Source: Caldifarciminota bacterium
GTDB taxonomy: Bacteria > Hydrothermota > UBA3072 > WFRC01
DNA length: 9,854 nucleotides
NCBI GenBank assembly: GCA_015486685.1
Contig: WFRC01000333.1
Location: 1-9,854 of the forward strand
Direction: 5' to 3'
This document shows positions 5,711 to 9,854 of the stretch, in pieces. The translations under genes were made by a program, and so were the position numbers. Under the pieces are notes generated by a model. The model had not been told where the DNA came from. It saw nothing but the letters and a program-made list of their open reading frames with translations, and made no database searches. Position 1 is the stretch's first letter. Every line of letters begins with the position of its first letter.

Positions 5711-6517
5711 CTATTGAGGGATGTAATCTTTATATAGTTTTACAATTTCTTCAGGAGATAACGATTCTGCCCGTATTTTTGAATTTAGATTACTTAAGGA
5801 TAATATCCTCTCAATATCATTTTTATTAATACCAGCAGAGGCAAGGTTATTTCTGAGGGTCTTTCTCCTCTGCTTAAAAATCGCCCTGACAAATTTTATA
5901 TATCCTTTTTTTGATTTAATCTCCTCAGGTATTGACCTCCTCTGCATCTTTATTACACCTGAAACAACCTCAGGCTCAGGGAAAAATTCTCCCGGTGAGA
6001 TGCTAAATAGATATTTGCAGTCAAAGAATGTCTGAAACAATACGGATAGAGTTGAATAATTCTTTGAGCCAGGTTTTGAAACCAACTTCCTCCCTACTTC
6101 CCTTTGAAGCGTTATAACAACAATTTTCGGTAATTCTTGAAAACTTAAAATCTTATAGAGTATTTCATTGGTCCTGATGTATGGAATATTTCCTATAATT
6201 TTTCCAAATGGTGGAAATTTCTCTATCCTTAAAAAATCCTGATTCATCAATTTTGCATCAGGATACATCTCTTTCAAATAATGACAAAATTTTTCCTCGA
6301 TTTCTATACCATATACAACAACATTCTGTTTTAATAGATATTTTGTAAGGATACCCAATCCAGGTCCTATTTCCAGAACCCTCTCCCCCACTTCAGGCTC
6401 TACCTCATATACAATCTTTTCTGCAATTCTCTCATTTAAGAGAAAGGATTGTCCCCTGAATTTTGAGGGTATAAAATTTATATCCCTTAATATAGCTTTT
6501 ATCTCAGACCTTTTCAT
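5711..6517 (-). CDS. rsmA: 16S rRNA (adenine1518-N6/adenine1519-N6)-dimethyltransferase
   Basis: A 268-aa SAM-dependent RNA methyltransferase (KsgA/RsmA) that dimethylates two adjacent adenosines in the 3' terminal hairpin of 16S rRNA late in small-subunit assembly. It has the N-terminal KFRGQSFL block (family: GQNFL), the SAM-binding motif EIGPGLG (49-55), an acidic ribose-binding position near E72, the catalytic NIPY (110-113), FFPEPEVVSGVIK (178-190) and the C-terminal FKQRRKTLRNNL (214-225). Length is normal. The GQNF-to-GQSF change and NIPYIRT instead of NLPYNIS are mild departures. The ATG is fixed because an in-frame TAA directly precedes it. It has no Shine-Dalgarno of its own; a 16-codon leader ORF ends 4 nt upstream. 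It is transcribed separately from the Bat operon. Confidence 0.95.
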   Translation of the reverse strand: MKRSEIKAILRDINFIPSKFRGQSFLLNERIAEKIVYEVEPEVGERVLEIGPGLGILTKYLLKQNVVVYGIEIEEKFCHYLKEMYPDAKLMNQDFLRIEKFPPFGKIIGNIPYIRTNEILYKILSFQELPKIVVITLQREVGRKLVSKPGSKNYSTLSVLFQTFFDCKYLFSISPGEFFPEPEVVSGVIKMQRRSIPEEIKSKKGYIKFVRAIFKQRRKTLRNNLASAGINKNDIERILSLSNLNSKIRAESLSPEEIVKLYKDYIPQ

Positions 6518-6521
6518 TTAA

Positions 6522-6572
6522 TTACATATATACAATAAGGTTGTCTACACTTTTTTTCAATACTTTCTCCAT
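6522..6572 (-). CDS. Putative 16-aa leader peptide upstream of rsmA
   Basis: ATG at 6572 opens a 16-codon frame, MEKVLKKSVDNLIVYM, that ends in TAA at 6522-6524, 4 nt before the rsmA ATG and in a different frame. It has a strong Shine-Dalgarno (AAGGAGG, spacing 7 nt), whereas rsmA has none. The simplest reading is translational coupling: ribosomes load on the leader, terminate, and restart on rsmA. The peptide shows no domain and no run of a single amino acid that would suggest attenuation. It could also be a remnant of an N-terminal extension broken by a frameshift. The evidence is direct in sequence but the expression is inferred. Confidence 0.55.
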   Translation of the reverse strand: MEKVLKKSVDNLIVYM

Positions 6573-6579
6573 CTTTACT

Positions 6580-6586
6580 CCTCCTT
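6580..6586 (-). promoter_or_regulatory. Strong ribosome binding site of the leader ORF
   Basis: AAGGAGG on the minus strand, 7 nt before the leader ATG at 6572. It is the only good ribosome binding site ahead of rsmA. Confidence 0.75.
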
Positions 6587-6593
6587 TTTATAA

Positions 6594-6621
6594 ATTATAA
6601 TCAGAAATATGAAAAAATCAA
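6594..6621 (-). promoter_or_regulatory. Sigma70-type promoter for the leader ORF and rsmA
   Basis: The minus strand has a perfect TATAAT (6594-6599) and TTGATT (6616-6621; four of six match TTGACA) 16 bp apart. The expected start is near 6587, which makes the 5' leader only about 15 nt and places the Shine-Dalgarno almost at the mRNA 5' end. Confidence 0.6.
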
Positions 6622-6627
6622 GTTTTT

Positions 6628-6647
6628 TTGCTGACGGCTGTCTTTTT
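6628..6647 (+). repeat. Direct-repeat arm, upstream of rsmA
   Basis: TTGCTGACGGC joined directly to TGTCTTTTT. It is the shorter partner of the 5621-5650 arm, in the same orientation, and lies just outside the rsmA promoter. Confidence 0.5.
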
Positions 6648-6732
6648 GATTTGGGACTTTATTTTCTCTGTATTTTCTGTGCCTAATTTTTCCCGATACC
6701 TGAAAAAAGGAAGAGACATTGGCATTTTTCTC

Positions 6733-6761
6733 TTGACAAATTTGAGAATGGGTTTTATTTT
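6733..6761 (+). promoter_or_regulatory. Probable promoter of the large secreted protein
   Basis: A perfect TTGACA (6733-6738) is followed after 17 bp by TATTTT (6756-6761, four of six matches to TATAAT). A perfect TATAAT lies at 6761-6766 but is 22 bp from the -35 and would start transcription inside the ribosome binding site. The predicted 5' leader is about 14 nt. Confidence 0.5.
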
Positions 6762-6770
6762 ATAATGAAC

Positions 6771-6780
6771 AGGAGGTGAT
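6771..6780 (+). promoter_or_regulatory. Extended Shine-Dalgarno that decides the start at 6782
   Basis: AGGAGGTGAT is complementary over 10 nt to the usual 3' end of 16S rRNA. The GTG at 6776 lies inside it and so cannot be the start; the ATG at 6782, 5 nt after AGGAGG, is. Confidence 0.8.
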
Positions 6781-6781
6781 T

Positions 6782-9736
6782 ATGTTTATATTATTTTTTA
6801 TATTCTTCCCATTTAAGGGGTATAAACCTGCTATGGTTAAATCTGCCACAAATTTCCAGATAAAATCATTTCAAGAGCCTGATTTAAGACTTGTCCTTTC
6901 AAACTGGGGATATTTTGGAAATGCAGGGGAGTATTCTCAATATATGTGGTCGTGCGAATTTCCCAAATATTCAAGGCAGGAATATCTTTTTCAGGGTGCT
7001 TTATGGATAGGGGCAAAGGTTGGCTCTGACTATCACACAAGCGTCGGGACAGATGGATGGCAGGCAGAAAACGAGATGTTTCCTGGTTCAGATTCAGCAG
7101 ATACTATTATTAAGAGGTCTATCAACCCATCCTCTCCATATTATGACCCGAATGCTATATCAGAAGAGGATATCATTACTGAATATACAGATACAGTAGG
7201 CCCACCATACTCACCGGATACGCATTTCCCATTAGGACTCCAGATTAAGCAGAATGGATACGCCTGGTGGTATCCAGGTGGTAGTATAATACTTGAATAC
7301 TGGATAAAGAATATAGGGACATATAATCTGGATAGTATATATGTAGGACTTTATATTGATGGAGATTGCCATCCTGTTACATCTGATTGGGCAGAAGCAT
7401 GGTATGGTGCCCAGGATGATGCAACAGGGTTCAGAAGATGGGCAGATGAAAGCGATACACTCTGGCCTGCCGGGACAGTCCTGTATCATTACTCAGGTGG
7501 TGGTTATCTTTCACAGGATGTGGGTGGTACACCAAAATATCAGGACCCGAAGAGTTATATCAATACGGCATGGCTTGCAGATGCAGACGGATTTAATGAT
7601 GGAAATAGCGGTGGCTCATCAGATAATCCATCTGTTACAGGAGCCTCTGTTCTCTATCCTCGGGATAAAAAGATTTTATACAACTGGTGGTTTTCTGACT
7701 CTGACTCAAGCCTTGATTGGGGACCTGGTGGCTTATTAGGTGACCCGAATGGAGGTACACCGTCTTCACCTCTTGTAGATAATCCTGATACAGCAAAATA
7801 CTGGATATTATCCGATACAACTGCAGCAGGAGGTGTTGACCCTGACCAGGTTGGACCTAATGGAGTAAATGCTAAATGGCCTGGAGGATGGCCTCCGGCG
7901 ATAGATTCCATAAATGATACCCGATATCTATTATCATTTGGTGGTTTTTCTCTTGCACCAGGGGATAGTTTTAGATTTGCCCTTGAGTATGCAGGTGGAG
8001 AGAATTTTCATTACTCATATGTAATAGGCCAGTATGACTTCTCATCCCTTGCAGATAATATCTGGAAGGGTTATCAGGTATATGATAATCCTGGTGTGGA
8101 TACAGATGGTGATGGTAACAAGGGGGATTTCGTCGTATCTTCTACAGGTGATACTGTGTTTATCACAGGCGATGGTGTGCCGGATTATATGGTGCCTCCA
8201 GAATTTCCCCCTGCTGCTCCAAGGTATCTTAATGCCACAAGAACAGATACAAGTGTATATTTGAAATGGGAGCAGGATGAGATGGATATCAAGGGATTTA
8301 ATGTTTACAGGGCTGATACCACTGGTGGACCATATACAAAATTAAATACTACTCTTCTTCCAGAAAAGTCGTACCTTGATACCACAAATCTTGTAATAGG
8401 AAATACATATTATTATGTGATAACAGCGGTGGATACCCTGAATCAGGAGAGTGGATATTCTGATGAAATATCTGTGCCCTTTGGCAAGCCATATCCTGTG
8501 CCCTCTATTTCTGCAACCTGGGGTAAAAATGCATATATTGATATTACATTGCAACCTTCTCCCAGTGCAGATGTAGTATCATACAATATATGGAGGAGGA
8601 GCGAACAGGAATCTACATTTACATTAATCAGGAGCATTTCAAATACAAGTCTAAGAGATACCTCCCTTATCAACGGGGTACATTACTATTATTATGCTGT
8701 AGCAGTTGATACATCCGGACTTGAAAGCGATGCCTCTGATACCGCCTGCGGTCTTCCAATGGGATTTGATTCAGGTATATTACTGGTGGATGAAACCCCT
8801 AATAATGTTCCATATGCCCCTGATTCTGTTGCAGATAGTTTTTATCATACAATCCTTTCCGGATATACATACACAGACTGGGATAATTCAGATGGTTCAA
8901 ACCCTCCTTCCCTTCAGGACCTTTCCCCTTATATCCTCCTCATATGGCATCACGATTTTCCTCTTTCCTATTCTAATAATTTCTCACAGATGGAGTCTAT
9001 ATTAGAGGATTATCTGGAAGCAGGTGGAAGGCTGTGGGTAGTGGGTTCAGATAATCTTAATTTCTCCGACGATTATCATACCCGGAAATATCTTCACATA
9101 AAAGATATACACTCTCAATCTAATCTGGATTTCATCGGTGCAACAGGTGATTTTGGTTATCCCTCCATAATGGTAGATTCAACCTGGCTTTATTCAAATT
9201 GGGGAGATACACTCGAAAAAATTACTATCTTTACACCTGTCGATGGGAAACCTGCATATTATTATATCTCTGGCACAGGGGATACCACCTTTGATGGCAA
9301 GGTCTGTGCCTCTCAATATATTGATTCAACAGGTGGGGTCATCATATTTGGTTTCCTGCTTTCATATATGGAAAGGGATGCTGCAATTTCAGCAGGTAAA
9401 ATTGCTGTAAACAGACTGATGACGCTTAATGGTATAAAGGAGAGAAAAAGCAGGGATAAACAGATAACCAAAAAATTTCTGGTTTATCCAAATCCATCTT
9501 CATGTTTTAATATAAATGCTGTAATACCTGTGCAGGGATATGCCTCAATAAAGGTTTATGACATTACAGGGAGGATTGTTAAAACACTGATAGAGGGGAA
9601 TGTAGAGAAAAAAAGAATATCTATAAGATGGGATGGAAAAATGGATGATGGGAAAATATCGCCTGCTGGGATATATTTTATCAGACTAAACGCGCCCGAT
9701 GTAAAATCTACTAAAAAGGTTGTTTTATTAAGATAA
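6782..9736 (+). CDS. Large secreted multidomain protein with C-terminal T9SS/FlgD-like sorting domain
   Basis: 984 aa from the ATG at 6782. A short hydrophobic stretch (FILFFIFFPF) and an A-rich region ending near residue 22 suggest export, although basic residues before the hydrophobic core are missing. Residues 25-470 form a large aromatic- and glycine-rich beta domain of unknown function, with GALWIGA at 72-78 and a calcium-loop-like DTDGDGNKGD at 440-449. Two fibronectin type III domains follow (about 476-567 and 570-658; GFNVYRA and SYNIWRR mark them). Next comes an alpha/beta segment starting GILLVDE (665-671) with YLEAGGRLWVVG (744-755), like the glutaminase-type Rossmann modules seen in secreted proteins of FCB bacteria. 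The last 85 residues (YPNPS at 902-906, KVYDITGR, WDGKMDDGK, PAGIYF, KKVVLL) match the Por/T9SS type A and FlgD Ig-like pattern. No protease or glycosidase active site was recognised. Likely a surface or released protein. Confidence 0.85.
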   Translation: MFILFFIFFPFKGYKPAMVKSATNFQIKSFQEPDLRLVLSNWGYFGNAGEYSQYMWSCEFPKYSRQEYLFQGALWIGAKVGSDYHTSVGTDGWQAENEMFPGSDSADTIIKRSINPSSPYYDPNAISEEDIITEYTDTVGPPYSPDTHFPLGLQIKQNGYAWWYPGGSIILEYWIKNIGTYNLDSIYVGLYIDGDCHPVTSDWAEAWYGAQDDATGFRRWADESDTLWPAGTVLYHYSGGGYLSQDVGGTPKYQDPKSYINTAWLADADGFNDGNSGGSSDNPSVTGASVLYPRDKKILYNWWFSDSDSSLDWGPGGLLGDPNGGTPSSPLVDNPDTAKYWILSDTTAAGGVDPDQVGPNGVNAKWPGGWPPAIDSINDTRYLLSFGGFSLAPGDSFRFALEYAGGENFHYSYVIGQYDFSSLADNIWKGYQVYDNPGVDTDGDGNKGDFVVSSTGDTVFITGDGVPDYMVPPEFPPAAPRYLNATRTDTSVYLKWEQDEMDIKGFNVYRADTTGGPYTKLNTTLLPEKSYLDTTNLVIGNTYYYVITAVDTLNQESGYSDEISVPFGKPYPVPSISATWGKNAYIDITLQPSPSADVVSYNIWRRSEQESTFTLIRSISNTSLRDTSLINGVHYYYYAVAVDTSGLESDASDTACGLPMGFDSGILLVDETPNNVPYAPDSVADSFYHTILSGYTYTDWDNSDGSNPPSLQDLSPYILLIWHHDFPLSYSNNFSQMESILEDYLEAGGRLWVVGSDNLNFSDDYHTRKYLHIKDIHSQSNLDFIGATGDFGYPSIMVDSTWLYSNWGDTLEKITIFTPVDGKPAYYYISGTGDTTFDGKVCASQYIDSTGGVIIFGFLLSYMERDAAISAGKIAVNRLMTLNGIKERKSRDKQITKKFLVYPNPSSCFNINAVIPVQGYASIKVYDITGRIVKTLIEGNVEKKRISIRWDGKMDDGKISPAGIYFIRLNAPDVKSTKKVVLLR

Positions 9737-9742
9737 TCCAAA

Positions 9743-9770
9743 TTGGGGACGGTGCTTGACTCTGTGACAC
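9743..9770 (+). repeat. Possible REP-like half element
   Basis: TTGGGGACGGTGCTTGAC and the GTGACAC that follows resemble, from memory, one side of palindromes that accompany REP-associated (Y1/IS200-type) transposases. No matching arm is visible before the window ends, and the stretch could equally be ordinary spacer. Confidence 0.25.
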
Positions 9771-9789
9771 TTTCAGCAAGGGAGATTTA

Positions 9790-9854
9790 ATGGAAAATAC
9801 GGTAAGTATTGTTATTGTAAATAGAAACGGAGAAGGTTTCCTCAAAGATGCCCT
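9790..9854 (+). CDS. Family 2 glycosyltransferase, N-terminal fragment (runs off the window)
   Basis: The first 21 codons read MENTVSIVIVNRNGEGFLKDA. The VSIVIVNRNG block is the first beta strand of the GT-A nucleotide-sugar binding fold of family 2 glycosyltransferases (family pattern VSIVIVNYNG), which transfer sugars from UDP- or GDP-sugars to polysaccharide, O-antigen or lipid acceptors. AAGGGAGA lies just upstream at suitable distance. It starts 53 bp after the stop of the secreted protein with no terminator between, so the two may be co-transcribed. The acceptor and the sugar cannot be told from this fragment. Confidence 0.8.
   Translation, partial: MENTVSIVIVNRNGEGFLKDA

Noticed and set aside
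6761..6766. Perfect TATAAT as the -10 of the secreted protein gene
   Set aside because: It lies 22 bp from the TTGACA and would put the transcription start inside the Shine-Dalgarno. TATTTT at 6756 with a 17-bp spacer fits better, though it is a weaker match.
6776..6781. GTG at 6776 as start of the large secreted protein
   Set aside because: The GTG is inside the AGGAGGTGAT ribosome binding site; the ATG at 6782 has the right spacing.
7654..7911. 85-codon minus-strand frame inside the secreted protein gene (and similar ones at 7232-7489, 8443-8673)
   Set aside because: Antisense shadow of a domain-supported gene; no ribosome binding site and no recognisable protein features.

Overview
The window looks like a chromosomal piece of an uncultured Gram-negative bacterium of the FCB / candidate-phylum type (WOR-3-like lineages come to mind, but this is a guess from gene style, not a search). 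The reasons are an AT-rich sequence, a Bat (Bacteroides aerotolerance-type) operon, and a large secreted beta-rich protein ending in a T9SS/FlgD-like sorting domain. Intergenic spaces are packed with short palindromes and degenerate heptanucleotide repeats.

Layout. Bases 1-534 hold no gene but a dense set of small repeats: heptad runs in opposite orientation around a solitary CRISPR-like repeat and a perfect hairpin, then several palindromic elements. Bases 535-5149 are one compact minus-strand operon, read right to left: moxR (AAA+ ATPase), a DUF58/VWA protein, a single-pass membrane protein with an extracytoplasmic beta domain, then two paralogous membrane-anchored VWA proteins (BatA, BatB). 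Every junction overlaps (ATGA, GTGA, 14 bp, ATGA). Bases 5150-5710 are non-coding and contain about 22 heptads in one register. Bases 5711-6517 are rsmA (ksgA) on the minus strand, preceded by a good promoter and a 16-codon leader ORF that stops 4 nt before the rsmA ATG. Bases 6518-6775 are the divergent promoter region. Bases 6782-9736 on the plus strand encode a 984-aa exported multidomain protein, and at 9790 a family 2 glycosyltransferase begins and runs off the window.

How the genes work together. The MoxR-DUF58-VWA set is expected to act as one membrane-associated chaperone/maturation complex: the ATPase powers it, the VWA domains bind partners through metal (MIDAS) sites, and the third gene bridges the membrane. 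The TPR proteins BatC/BatE and a long BatD are not next to it, so this is a reduced version. RsmA (16S rRNA dimethylation) is a separate housekeeping unit. The large plus-strand protein is probably displayed or released at the cell surface; the glycosyltransferase 53 bp behind it could be co-transcribed. No strong evidence of a wholly new system is present. The items most worth a second look are the rsmA leader ORF, the heptad arrays, the orphan CRISPR-like repeat, and the imperfect direct repeats on either side of rsmA.
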